Notes under the pieces: generated by a model
Database searches by the model: none
The model's input: the letters and a program-made list of their open reading frames with translations, nothing else
Told to the model about the DNA's origin: nothing
Assembly (NCBI GenBank): GCA_903927965.1
Contig: CAIYPA010000463.1
Location: 1-55,581, forward strand
Source: an uncultured Bacteroidia bacterium
Lineage (GTDB): Bacteria > Bacteroidota > Bacteroidia > Bacteroidales > Prolixibacteraceae
Direction: 5' to 3'
Length of the DNA stretch: 55,581 bases
Program-made: the position numbers and the translations under genes
Shown here: positions 19,301 to 27,794 of the stretch, one piece after another
Layout: the number at the start of each line of letters is the position of its first letter
Numbering within the stretch: the stretch's first letter is position 1

Positions 19301-22300
19301 ATTTCCTTTATAGCCAATAATTCAGGGGCATCTCCGAACACAGCAACAATTACAGTTACTCCAAATTTTAGTTTTAGCAATGTTAATTGTTCGGGACCAT
19401 CCAAACAATTTTTCATTACTGTCAACCCATCGCCAGACGTTGTTTTCATTCCTGCCACCCAAACAATCTGCTCCGCTTATAAGACAAATTTAGTTTCATT
19501 GACAAGTTCTACACTGAATGTTGATTTCACATGGACAGCTACCATCCCATCTACGATAACTGGTGCGACTGCTAATGGTTCAGGGGATATTCCTGTTCAA
19601 ACATTGGTGAATACCACCACTGCCCCTGAGAATGTTGTATATAAAGCCAGAGCACAAGTGCAAGGTGGGGGAGCTTGCCAGGGAATTGAATATACTTACG
19701 TGATTACAGTTAATCCGACACCCAACATTGTAAAGGGTTTAAGCGCCACTATTTGTAGTGATTTGTCATTTTCTGTTGCTCCAACCAATGGCAATGGAAA
19801 TATAGTTCCTACAGGCACCACCTATATCTGGGATGCTCCATTGATAAGCCCCTCATCAGATGCCATTGTAGATGGGAAAGCGGAAGCTTCACCCAAAACG
19901 ATTATCAGTCAGAAATTGACCAACACAACAAATACCTTAGCTACAGCTACCTATTCAGTCACACCAATCATTAATGGTTGTGTTGGGAATCCTTTTGAAG
20001 TGGTGGTGACGGTAAATCCAACGGTTAATGTTAACGATCTAAACGACATCAGCATTTGTTCAGGGTCAAAAAGTACACTGATTGATTTTTCGGGGGATGT
20101 TGCAGGAACAACCTATAATTGGACAAACAATGTTACAAGTATTGGCCTGGCGGCTTCAGGTACTGGAAACATACCTTCATTTACCGCCATAAATTCCGGG
20201 ACTACACCAATAATAGCGACGATAACTGTTACACCCAAGGCCAACAATTGCTTTGGATTATCCAAGACTTTTAAAATCACAGTTAACCCTATTCCCAATA
20301 CAAATCCCATCAACGATATCTTATTGTGCAATAATCAGTTAAGCAATATTATATCTTTTACAGGCAAAGTTGCCGGAACTAGCTTTAATTGGATAAATGA
20401 TACACCGTCAATTGGATTGGCTGGAAATGGAATCGGAAATGTCCCGGCCTTTACTGCTGTCAATGCCAGAACCAGCCTTGTTTCGGCAACCATCACGATC
20501 GTCCCAAATGCCAATAATTGTACAGACCTTCCAACAAATTTTAAAATTAATGTTCAACCGGTCGCCCATTTAACTACGAATCCACTGGTCCAGACCATTT
20601 GTTCCGGAACTAAAAATTCAGCAATTGACCTCACTTCTGATGTCATCGGGGCTACTTTTAGTTGGTCAGTAAATGCTTCACCCGGTATAACTGGTTTTAC
20701 GCCTAGCGGTAATGGGACAACAATTATAGCCAGTACGATTAAAAGTACATTAAATATCCCAGGAACGGTCAATTATATTATTACGCCTTTTATTGGTACA
20801 TGTGCAGGAGTTCCATCAACCTATACGATTACAGTAAATCCAAGCCCAACTGTTACGAATAATCCATTGCAAACCGTTTGCTCCGAAAGCCCCACTGCCC
20901 CGGTTTTGCTAACCTCAAATGTTTCGGGTACCACTTTTGCCTGGATTGTAACCCCAACACCCTCTTCAACTGTTTCGGGTTACCTGAGTAGTGGAACAAG
21001 CACAATTGATATTCAAAACATTAAAAATACAGGAATCATTCAGGAAGAGGTTAAATACCATATCATTCCAACTTCAGATATTGGTTTGAGCTGTCCTGGC
21101 ACACCCGTTGACTATGTTATCAAAATTAATCCTTTGCCCGTTGCGACAGCAACCCCATTAAGTCAGGTGGCCTGTTCCGATTTGACACCAATACTCACAC
21201 TTTCCTCATCGCTTGGTAATACAAGTTTCAATTGGACAATAGAATCAAATACAGGAAATATTACAGGTGCCACCAGTGGAAATGGTTCATCTATTGCTCA
21301 AATTTTAAAAAACAGCAGCAACACCATTGCTGGAAAGATTGTTTTTAAAATTCTGCCAGACAATGGGTTGTGTACTGGGAAACCTATCTATCCGGACGTA
21401 ATTGTAAACCCACGACCTTTACCGACCATAACCGGAGATATTGTTATTTGCCAGGGAAGCCAAGGGGTGATTTACACAACGGAGCCCAATATGTTGAACT
21501 ATATCTGGAATATTTCTTCCGGTGGGACAATTACTGCCGGAAGCGGTACAAATGAAATTAAAGTAACATGGAATGGCCTGGGTGGACAAACTGTGAGTGT
21601 AAACTATTTGAATTCATTTGGTTGTGATGCTCTATCCCCGACCCTTAAAACTGTGACTGTTTACCCGAATCTGCCAGTCAGTGTTGCCATTGCCCCTGAT
21701 GCAAATAATATTTGTCCTGGTACGAAAATCACATTCAGTGCATTCCCTGTAAACGGTGGCATGAATCCTGGATATTTATGGAAGGTTAACGGTACGATTA
21801 CCGGTTCAAACAGTCCTTCTTTTTCCTATAGTCCTGTGAATGGGGATAAAATAGACTGTCAATTGACATCCAACGCTATTTGTCCTACTGGAAATCCTGC
21901 GCAGTCGAATGTTGTAACGATGGTCGTCTATTCCAATTTGCCCGCCTCCATTTCAATTGTTGCCAGTACCGATAACGTTTGTCCTGGAGATACAATTACA
22001 TTTACTGCTACTCCATTTAATGAAGGTTTTACGCCGGTTTATCAATGGTTTGTAAATGGGGCAAAAGTTGGTACAAACAATCCGGTTTTTAGCTATGCTC
22101 CTGTAAACCTTGATGTTGTTACCTGTCAACTTACTTCCAGCAACCTGTGTGCAAGCAAAATGGTCGTTCTTTCAAATGCACTTAAAATGGCAGTTGCGAT
22201 GCCTCCTGTCGTACCGCGCTTTGAGATTATCAGGTTAAACGATTGTGCCCCAATCGATGTATTGTTGAAGAATATTAGTCCTACAAATGGCAATGCATAT

Positions 22301-24562
22301 ATCTGGAATTTTGGTGATGGTGAATCAAAGACTACAACGACAGCAGTTGATCTCTTGCATACTTATCAAAATTTCACTTCCGACACGAAGTCGTTACAGG
22401 TTACGCTTAAAATCATAACAAGTACAACACACTGTTTTATTGTCCTTGCAAAACCTTTAATAGTTGAACCTGAAATCATTGCAGGTTCTCCTGTTAGTTT
22501 CCAAGGTTGTAGTCCTTTTACCACTACATTTGAAAATGCTTATCCCGGTGCAAAATCGTATCGCTGGGTTGCCGGAGATAAAAAGACGGTTTTAAGCACA
22601 GCACTAAAGCCGACCCTAACTTTTGAGGCACTGAATAAAAAAGATACAACGCACCTTGTCTATTTAATCGCAGAATCGGCACGGGGTTGTTTCGATACAA
22701 TTGTCAATACGGTTAAAGTTAGCCCACCTTTGGTCACTCCATCTTTCAGCTACTCAGGAACACCCGAATGTAAGGTGGTTACCTATACTTTTAACAATAC
22801 CAGTCCCGAAGGGCCTACACTTTTCGTTTGGGATTTTGACGATGGCACCATAAATAAAACGGCCCATGCCAATGAAATATTAAAACATACCTTTAGGAAC
22901 GGACTGGATATTCCGGTTACTTATAATGTAACGCTCACAAGTAACAGTGGGTCATTTTGTTCAATGACTGTGGCAAAGAAAATAACGGTTAACCCTGAAT
23001 TCACAGCTGGATTTCCAGTTACATTTCAGGCTTGCAATCCCGTTATTAGAACTTTCGACAATGCTTATCCGGGTGCCAAAACTTACCAATGGAAAGGATC
23101 AGATGGAAAGCTATTGAGCAATAAACTGGCACCCGAATTGACTTTCTCGATCCCAATTGGAAAAGATTCAACCTTCAAAGTCTTGCTGATTGCCGAATCC
23201 CTTTCCGGATGCATCGATACTGTTGTGAATACAATAATTGTGAGATCGGCCACCAAAGCCGAATTTACCAACACCCCTTCTGAGGGCTGTTCACCGTTAA
23301 CTGTCCAATTTAATGCTGCTACTTCTTCATTGATAAAAGGTTATGAATGGAATTTTGGGGATAACAGCGACTTTTCGATACTTCAGAACCCAAGGCACCT
23401 TTTCATCGACCCGAATGGATCGGATACAAAATACAAGGTCAGGCTATTGGCTTATAACCAATATGGTTGTGCCGATACAATAAGTCACGAAATTCATCTG
23501 CTTCCTACACCACAGGTGGACTTTACGGCATCACCTCTTGATCAGGTCTATCCAAATACTACTGTACAGTTGAACAACCTGACTCCGGCAGGCAACTGGA
23601 CCTATACCTGGGATCTTAACGATCAGAAACCTTTGATAACTGGTTCGTTAACGAGCTATACCTATTCGTTTCCAGGTAATTATATCATTTCCCTGAATGC
23701 GAAAAATACAGCATCTGCCCAATGTGCAAGGACCAAATATATCGAGGTTGTGATCAACCCGGGTATTCCGGTCGCAGCCTTCGAACCTGACACTTCTGGC
23801 TGTGCACCCTTAAAAGTAACCTTCAGGAACTTCTCCCGGAACAGTAGCCGTTACCTTTGGGATTTCGGAAATGGGATTCAATCAACTGAGTTTTCGCCCA
23901 CTAAAACATTTTACGATGAAGGGACTTACAATGTAATTTTGAATGCATTTAACCAGTTTGGCGTTAAAGCTGTTGCAGAACATAAAGTGGTTATCCATCC
24001 TATACCAAAAGCACTTTTCAAGCCCTTGCCCAACCGGGTAAAGATACCAGGCCAGGAGGTGACTTTTGCAAACTATTCATTGAACGGACAGGATTATCTT
24101 TGGAATTTTGGAGATGGAAAATCTTCAATCGATTTCAGACCCGTTCACCCATATACAGAGACCGGTATTTTTAATGTTACACTATACGTCACATCAACAG
24201 AAGGTTGCAAGGATACTTTGGCTTTACTCAATGCAGTGGAAGCATTTAGCGATGCCTTAAAAGTCCCCAATGCCTTTATGCCAGATAAAACTGGTCCATC
24301 AGGAGGAAATTTCGATTATGGAAACCCATCAAACCACATCTTTTATCCTGTGGTACCACCAGGAGATGTAGTTGAATATGAGTTTCTTATTTATAACCGT
24401 TGGGGAAATTTGGTGTTTGTCTCGAAAGAAGTGCAACGCGGATGGGATGGGTACTATAATGATAAATTATGCTCTCAGGATGTTTATATCTGGAAAATCA
24501 GGTGCAAATACAAAAGTGGTGAAATCGTGACCAAAACAGGCGACGTTACCTTAATACGATAA
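13337..24562 (+). CDS. Giant secreted PKD/Ig-like repeat protein with T9SS type B sorting domain
   Basis: The 3741-residue protein starts with a signal peptide (about 1-35, cut near YGQ). By my count some 39 immunoglobulin-like modules of 75-100 residues follow, most ending in a variant of TVNPxP. True PKD modules are at the N-terminal side (YSWNFGDGETS) and the C-terminal side (IWNFGDGES, VWDFDDGT, EWNFGDNS, LWDFGNG, LWNFGDGKS). The middle repeats a pattern around TTYSWTNNNxxIGL and ATITVTPT, each with spaced Cys pairs. The last ~100 residues (VPNAFMPD, FLIYNRWGNLVF, GWDGYYN, DVYIWKIRCKYKSGE, GDVTLIR) are the gliding-motility/CHU_C type B sorting domain, so export by T9SS is expected. It probably forms a long surface fibre or adhesin. 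No catalytic domain is visible. The next gene, 7 bp away, is PorP/SprF, the usual partner. Confidence 0.95.
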   Translation: MVKTEGHSKKILSFTVIRFCAVILGVLLSQLNYGQPCNLSVNPGNNIPICFGASTQLIATPSGFNDLAQVTYSWSPVNGLNDPLIANPIANPISTTTYIVTVTEGACTSQNSVTITVNPSPDANFGTNTSVCSSHYIRLGATSVSGNTYLWTANPTDPTLTVANNTLSNPSVKPIQTTTYTLQETITATGCYKENNVTITVDPIPDADFTFTNNLTSCTMVQFTSSVNGSGNYNYSWNFGDGETSTEPNPLHEFHAYGNSGKKNPPYPVSLQVTDQLSGCLNDPAHQDVPVTLSPDPSFNITNSKGGTQFLSGMFLNCTSSSSNPKCTFQVYNGSTTTSSNTRYVIDWGDGNAPEEISNFTTNNDFASHEYLSLGFFNIVITVYNSVTGCSASKTYSFYSGNSPGGMLYNNGNTSDCAPYTITWDVLGTDNNPPGTTYVLSVNDGSPNVTYTQETLPKQISHLFTQTSCGKKFPTNAFTVGFSISNPCTTSFTSLSVKVTEKPVASFDKNTDSHICLNTETTFTDSSTGNYFLKDNCTSSYVRTWSITPETGWDRTAGAFGPSSSTSTSSIKVKFTATGNYLVQLKIHQSGSNPSRCTEDLMTMPICVEEPLIPQFSVDKVSGCAPLIVSATNSTNISKSCHVPFYLWEIVYRSGTCGTTAGYTFTNGTSASSANPSIQFTNPGTYDLTLTTGNSCDTITSPVKTITITQPPKVSLSAIASVCQTFPVTTINPVGTVSNCGSQPITYEWDFPGANTTTSSNASPGSINYALPGTYSLSLKATNECGSTTEPSNSFTITSSPTATISGTSDVCLNAAPPNVTLTGANGLAPYTFTYTINGGGNIVVKTSSGNSASVLSPTGLAGLFVYRLINVKDSNPVSCLQSQTGTATIQVNPLPTASISGTTSACLNGLSPLITFTGSKGTAPYTFTYNVNGAGIQTITTIAGNTVTLPVPTLNTGTFNYNLVSVKDASSTSCSQSQTGTASVTINQIPVYSPAPDQEFCNGAIVPVTPVTATYTWINSNTNIGLQASGTGNIPSFTATNTGNSPIFSTITVTPFANGCTGIPKSFTITVNPTPILTFSRQNETICSGDKSSLVTLSTPTSNATTEWAADPVPAGITGVTILSGTTTIPEQTLLNATDKSLTITYRAKAKSTGYVTCEGSTLTYTITIKPKPKIVDSQTTICTGSTTSVNPINGGSNIVPSGTNYTWSSPVISPGGAITGGSAQNVSQGIINVTLINTTNDIATATYTVTPNANGCIGNPFTVIVTVNPKDQVEIPAAQIVCSGQSTIVDFTSLNIGGTTYSWFNDNPNIGLAPAGTGNIAFNATNAGTAPITANLTVFPTYSYGGLNCQSSHQQFHITVNPNGQVNIPVLRTFCNGQNAVIKLTTSNTVGSTTYSWTNNNTGIGLLASGNTDQLSFTAQNSGTTPIVATIAVTPTFDNGGKICEGPITQFDITVNPDAQVNNLGPQVTCSSQSVPVNFTTTNSVGITTYSWTNDNAKIGLPTFGNGNLLFVTQNPENTAINATITVTPTFSYRNVSCTGPSKQFEISVNPLPSVIFTPADQPICSGDKTALVTLSSETLDVNFSWTAVVPNGITGAALSGTGTIPEQVLFNTTSTPLMVIYKAKGVLKNFQNCEGPEYIYTITVNPIPKIVTNISTNTCSGNSFSVSPSNGNGNIVPVGIKYKWDDPVINPSGLITGGSVQSTPQTTISQTLVNTTNSVATATYRVTPIANGCSGQPFEAVVSVNPETQVDTPVNQFVCPNELTTVNFTTSNLGGVTTYSWTNNNSSIGLAASGSGNISFTTKNATTSPLTATITVTPTYSLGGENCQGMPKQFTITVNPVGQMNIPAIRTFCNSQASQVVFGTANTGGTTTYSWTNNNPSIGLPDQGSGDLTFTANNPGSAPITATIKVTPTFTNKGVSCTGPFTLFDITINPSAQVNGINDQIFCKSQSATINFTTSNTIGSTTYTWTNDNPNIGLPSSGNGNISFIANNSGASPNTATITVTPNFSFSNVNCSGPSKQFFITVNPSPDVVFIPATQTICSAYKTNLVSLTSSTLNVDFTWTATIPSTITGATANGSGDIPVQTLVNTTTAPENVVYKARAQVQGGGACQGIEYTYVITVNPTPNIVKGLSATICSDLSFSVAPTNGNGNIVPTGTTYIWDAPLISPSSDAIVDGKAEASPKTIISQKLTNTTNTLATATYSVTPIINGCVGNPFEVVVTVNPTVNVNDLNDISICSGSKSTLIDFSGDVAGTTYNWTNNVTSIGLAASGTGNIPSFTAINSGTTPIIATITVTPKANNCFGLSKTFKITVNPIPNTNPINDILLCNNQLSNIISFTGKVAGTSFNWINDTPSIGLAGNGIGNVPAFTAVNARTSLVSATITIVPNANNCTDLPTNFKINVQPVAHLTTNPLVQTICSGTKNSAIDLTSDVIGATFSWSVNASPGITGFTPSGNGTTIIASTIKSTLNIPGTVNYIITPFIGTCAGVPSTYTITVNPSPTVTNNPLQTVCSESPTAPVLLTSNVSGTTFAWIVTPTPSSTVSGYLSSGTSTIDIQNIKNTGIIQEEVKYHIIPTSDIGLSCPGTPVDYVIKINPLPVATATPLSQVACSDLTPILTLSSSLGNTSFNWTIESNTGNITGATSGNGSSIAQILKNSSNTIAGKIVFKILPDNGLCTGKPIYPDVIVNPRPLPTITGDIVICQGSQGVIYTTEPNMLNYIWNISSGGTITAGSGTNEIKVTWNGLGGQTVSVNYLNSFGCDALSPTLKTVTVYPNLPVSVAIAPDANNICPGTKITFSAFPVNGGMNPGYLWKVNGTITGSNSPSFSYSPVNGDKIDCQLTSNAICPTGNPAQSNVVTMVVYSNLPASISIVASTDNVCPGDTITFTATPFNEGFTPVYQWFVNGAKVGTNNPVFSYAPVNLDVVTCQLTSSNLCASKMVVLSNALKMAVAMPPVVPRFEIIRLNDCAPIDVLLKNISPTNGNAYIWNFGDGESKTTTTAVDLLHTYQNFTSDTKSLQVTLKIITSTTHCFIVLAKPLIVEPEIIAGSPVSFQGCSPFTTTFENAYPGAKSYRWVAGDKKTVLSTALKPTLTFEALNKKDTTHLVYLIAESARGCFDTIVNTVKVSPPLVTPSFSYSGTPECKVVTYTFNNTSPEGPTLFVWDFDDGTINKTAHANEILKHTFRNGLDIPVTYNVTLTSNSGSFCSMTVAKKITVNPEFTAGFPVTFQACNPVIRTFDNAYPGAKTYQWKGSDGKLLSNKLAPELTFSIPIGKDSTFKVLLIAESLSGCIDTVVNTIIVRSATKAEFTNTPSEGCSPLTVQFNAATSSLIKGYEWNFGDNSDFSILQNPRHLFIDPNGSDTKYKVRLLAYNQYGCADTISHEIHLLPTPQVDFTASPLDQVYPNTTVQLNNLTPAGNWTYTWDLNDQKPLITGSLTSYTYSFPGNYIISLNAKNTASAQCARTKYIEVVINPGIPVAAFEPDTSGCAPLKVTFRNFSRNSSRYLWDFGNGIQSTEFSPTKTFYDEGTYNVILNAFNQFGVKAVAEHKVVIHPIPKALFKPLPNRVKIPGQEVTFANYSLNGQDYLWNFGDGKSSIDFRPVHPYTETGIFNVTLYVTSTEGCKDTLALLNAVEAFSDALKVPNAFMPDKTGPSGGNFDYGNPSNHIFYPVVPPGDVVEYEFLIYNRWGNLVFVSKEVQRGWDGYYNDKLCSQDVYIWKIRCKYKSGEIVTKTGDVTLIR
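16565..20020 (+). repeat. Five-module super-repeat of about 1.44 kb inside the giant gene (2.4 copies)
   Basis: Five different modules (A to E) recur in the same order. Copy 1 is 16565-18001 (1437 bp), copy 2 is 18002-19435 (1434 bp), and a third copy holds only A and B (19436-20020). Module A is recognised by ICSGDK or ICSAYK, B by NIVPxGxxYxWxxP, and C-E by TTYSWTNxN. The anchor ATTTGCTC/ATTTGTTC/ATCTGCTC falls at 16593, 18032 and 19466. The copies are diverged in sequence but almost equal in length. Confidence 0.85.
22500..23260 (+). repeat. Two-module duplication (period about 525 bp) near the end of the giant gene
   Basis: A PKD module plus a following module headed by SFQGC or TFQAC occurs twice in succession. 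The shared anchor NAYPGAKxYxW is encoded at 22535 and 23060, 525 bp apart, and both copies end with IAES..GC.DT.VNT. The region given spans the second module of the first pair to the second module of the second pair. Confidence 0.75.
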
Positions 24563-24569
24563 TCAGGAG

Positions 24570-25613
24570 ATGTCAGGATACAAAGTCATATTATTAGGGA
24601 CTCTCCTTGTTTTACTGTCCGTCAGGAACTCTGTCGCACAGGATCCCCATTTTTCGCAGTTCTATTCTGCCCAAACTTTTTTAAGCCCTTCATTGGCTGG
24701 GTCATCCGGTGGAACACGATATACTGCAAATTACAGGAACCAATGGCCTGGGATTCAAAAAACGTTTCAGACCTATGCTGTCTCTGCCGACTTTTATCTT
24801 AGCGAATACAGGAGCGGTTTCGGTGCACTGTTGGTGACCGACCAGGCGGGTTCAGCAAACCTGAATACGACCAACCTTGGGCTGCAATATTCATTTCGTG
24901 TACCCATCAGCGACAACCTTCAGTTTGTTCCTGGTTTGCAATTTACTTTTGGGCAGAAAAGTCTCGACCGCAGCAAATTGGTTTTCCCTGATGAAGTGGT
25001 CACCGATACCCCCACGAGCGGGCAAATCTACCTGACAAATACAAAGGCTCAATATGTTGATTTTATTTCCTCCGTTTTCATCTATTCAAGAACACTTTGG
25101 ATGGGTATTGTAGCCGACCACTTGTTAAGGCCAAACTATTCGTTCATGGGAGATAAAACCATTTTACCAATTAAAATCACCAACTTCGGAGGGATGAATT
25201 TCTGGCACCCAAATGCCAGGCGGATCGATGAACCCAGAATCGCCTCATTGTGCTACCGCTTTGAATATCAGAATAGTTTTAAACAGCTCGATATTGGGGG
25301 TTATGTCTATGGTAAAGTTCTGGATTTTGGGGTCTGGTATCGTGGTGTCCCGTTGTTCAACAACAGTGCCCTTGACAACCACTATGCCGACTATGATGCC
25401 GTTGTGATGTCGGTTGGGGTGGCGACAGGCGCCCTGCACATTACGTACAGTTATGACCTGCAATTGTCAAAACTTGCTTCCTATGGTGCCGGTGCCCACG
25501 AAGTTTCAATCGGGGTAGAGATGAACAAGCTACTGGGTTGTGTGGATTGTTTTTCAAGGCGGAGTTCCATCATATTCCATAAAAACAGGCCAAGGAATAT
25601 GAAGATCAATTGA
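24570..25613 (+). CDS. PorP/SprF-family type IX secretion membrane protein
   Basis: The 347-residue outer-membrane protein has a signal peptide (about 1-23, cut after VAQ). It is followed by the family start DPHFSQFYSAQTFLSPSLAGS and repeated amphipathic strands of a small beta-barrel (YTANYRNQWPGIQKTFQTYAVSADFYLS, GFGALLVTDQAG, NLGLQYSF). PorP/SprF proteins are often coded next to large type B T9SS substrates and are thought to help secrete or anchor them. Here it starts 7 bp after the giant gene, with an AGGAG just upstream of the ATG, so the pair is one transcription unit. Its dedicated role for this one substrate is inferred from position. Confidence 0.93.
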   Translation: MSGYKVILLGTLLVLLSVRNSVAQDPHFSQFYSAQTFLSPSLAGSSGGTRYTANYRNQWPGIQKTFQTYAVSADFYLSEYRSGFGALLVTDQAGSANLNTTNLGLQYSFRVPISDNLQFVPGLQFTFGQKSLDRSKLVFPDEVVTDTPTSGQIYLTNTKAQYVDFISSVFIYSRTLWMGIVADHLLRPNYSFMGDKTILPIKITNFGGMNFWHPNARRIDEPRIASLCYRFEYQNSFKQLDIGGYVYGKVLDFGVWYRGVPLFNNSALDNHYADYDAVVMSVGVATGALHITYSYDLQLSKLASYGAGAHEVSIGVEMNKLLGCVDCFSRRSSIIFHKNRPRNMKIN

Positions 25614-25651
25614 AAAATATTTCGTATATTTAAGGATCAATCATCTTCGGA

Positions 25652-27769
25652 ATGATCCAACTCAGCGACAAGCTGCACAGCACACCTTTTTTCCGGCTTC
25701 TTGTCCCCTTTATTGCAGGAATCGTTTTAGGTGGTTTGTTTCCACCTGAACAGAAAGGATTGTTTTTTGGTATTTCCCTTTGCCTTACATTTCTACTTTA
25801 TTTCTTTATTTCAATTACATACAAACAAGAACCCATCTTTGGAATCCTCCTGATTCTTGTTTTGGTTTTAATGGGTACTTTTATCCGAACAGATAACCTA
25901 TATAGGCCACAACCTATGTTGGAAGGAAAATACTACGCCATTGCAGACGAATTTCCTATTGAAAAGGAGAAATCCTTCAGGTTGGTCATCAGATTGCTAC
26001 AACCGGAAATCAAGGTAATTGCCTATATTGACAAATCTGTTCAGATTGGAAATGTTGAACCAGGATCTGCAATGTGTTTTCGTGGAAAACCTGAAATCAT
26101 AGAAAAATCAAGAAACCCTTTTGAATTCGATTATGCCGAATATATGGTCAGGAATAGGGTTGGACACCGCATCTATCTGAATAACAATAATATATATATT
26201 TTACAAACTGAGAAAAGGCCCAACTTGCCCGAATTTTCGTTGATCGTTCGTGATAGATTGATCAAAATACTGGAAAACAGCGGTTTAAAAGGTGAGGACC
26301 TCCATTTGGTTTCATCTGTTGCATTAGGGGCTCGTGAAGACCTCGAACCCGAAACCATTCAAAGTTTCTCCAATACTGGGGTAATCCATGTACTGGCCGT
26401 ATCGGGAATGAATGTCGGTATTATCTATGTTGTGATCGAATTCCTCTTACGGTTCATGAAACGGAACAAGACAGCGATCATCCTGCAAACTTTGATCATT
26501 TTAATGGGTTTGTGGGGATATGCACTGATCACTGGATTATCGGCATCTGTTTTGAGGGCTGCAGCCATGTTTTCGTTTATCGTGGTAGGTAAAGCTCTGA
26601 GCCGACGACCAGAAATCTACAATATTCTGGCAGCTTCGGCATTTGTCCTGCTCTGTTACAACCCTTTTCTGGTCTATGATGTCGGATTCCAGCTCTCTTA
26701 TGTCGCAGTATTTTCCATCGTCTATTTCCACCCTTTCCTGTACAAGTTGCTTTATTTCAAGTACTGGATACCGGATCAAATATGGATTTTGCTTTCCGTT
26801 TCGGTTGCAGCCCAAATCGGGACGCTTCCCTTCCTGCTCCACTATTTCCATCAGTTCCCGACATGGTTTTTGTTGGCCAACCTGATGGTGATACCGCTGG
26901 TTTCCTTAATCCTTTACCTTTCGTTTATCGTTTTTGCAATCGCACCCGTGGTTCCATTTCTGGGAGTTTTAATGGCCAAGGTACTCGACTTTGCCGGACA
27001 AGGAATGCTCTTTTCTGTCCATTTTGTCGAAAAGCTTCCACACGCACTTATTACCAATCTGTACCCATCGGATATTTCATTGGTTTTGTTTGTTCTCTTT
27101 TCTGTTTTGATTGGTTTTTTTATCGCTAATAAATATCCCAAGGCATTGATATACGCCTGTACTTCTTTAATTATCCTATTAATAATCAATAATATATATA
27201 AATTTCAAACGCTTTCAAGGAATGAAGTAGTGGTGTTTAACCTTCCTGGAAGGACTTTGGTTGCATTGACGTCAAGTAATGAAACTTTTTGGCTAACCAC
27301 TCCCAATAGTGGGACAGTTGAGAAGTTGAACTATTACATCAAACCTTATGAAGGTTACCGGAAAATTCAAAAATCCACAATTATCTATGTTTCAGACACT
27401 TCATTTGTGAAAACAGATAACTTATTATGTATCAATAAGTTTTTGAATTTTCAGGGATTAAGGATATATTTGTCTGACACAGGTTCACTGAAAGAGGATG
27501 AATTGAAGAAGTTCCCAACAATTGATTTATTCCTGATTTCAGAAAAATCAAAAACGGATCCCGAAACAATAAAACGCCACCTTCCAATAGCAGAAATTGT
27601 GGATTGCAGGATATTGAACAAAAGAAGTGATGGGAATCGGGAAACAGGAAAAACTCAAATAAATAATCCTGTTTTGCAAACTGCAATTAGTGGCGCAGTG
27701 CAACTTAAAATAGGTCAGGGCGATACGGGAACCAATGAAATTTTGTGGAGTGGATATTTTGATCGGTAA
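25652..27769 (+). CDS. ComEC/Rec2-family membrane protein (DNA uptake channel homologue)
   Basis: The 705-residue integral membrane protein has two N-terminal hydrophobic segments and a soluble DUF4131-like stretch (about 90-200). The Competence domain follows with many helices (VSSVALGAREDLEP, SNTGVIHVLAVSGMNVGIIYVVIEFLL, GLSASVLRAAAMFSFIVVG, DVGFQLSYVAVFSIVYF). The C-terminal ~180 residues take the place of the metallo-beta-lactamase-like domain of ComEC, but no HxHxDH zinc motif is present. In other bacteria ComEC passes single-stranded DNA through the inner membrane. Here a DNA-uptake role is possible but not shown. It is 38 bp after the PorP/SprF stop on the same strand and may be read through. 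Confidence 0.88.
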   Translation: MIQLSDKLHSTPFFRLLVPFIAGIVLGGLFPPEQKGLFFGISLCLTFLLYFFISITYKQEPIFGILLILVLVLMGTFIRTDNLYRPQPMLEGKYYAIADEFPIEKEKSFRLVIRLLQPEIKVIAYIDKSVQIGNVEPGSAMCFRGKPEIIEKSRNPFEFDYAEYMVRNRVGHRIYLNNNNIYILQTEKRPNLPEFSLIVRDRLIKILENSGLKGEDLHLVSSVALGAREDLEPETIQSFSNTGVIHVLAVSGMNVGIIYVVIEFLLRFMKRNKTAIILQTLIILMGLWGYALITGLSASVLRAAAMFSFIVVGKALSRRPEIYNILAASAFVLLCYNPFLVYDVGFQLSYVAVFSIVYFHPFLYKLLYFKYWIPDQIWILLSVSVAAQIGTLPFLLHYFHQFPTWFLLANLMVIPLVSLILYLSFIVFAIAPVVPFLGVLMAKVLDFAGQGMLFSVHFVEKLPHALITNLYPSDISLVLFVLFSVLIGFFIANKYPKALIYACTSLIILLIINNIYKFQTLSRNEVVVFNLPGRTLVALTSSNETFWLTTPNSGTVEKLNYYIKPYEGYRKIQKSTIIYVSDTSFVKTDNLLCINKFLNFQGLRIYLSDTGSLKEDELKKFPTIDLFLISEKSKTDPETIKRHLPIAEIVDCRILNKRSDGNRETGKTQINNPVLQTAISGAVQLKIGQGDTGTNEILWSGYFDR

Positions 27770-27794
27770 AGCAATGTAAATGATTAAAACTCCG

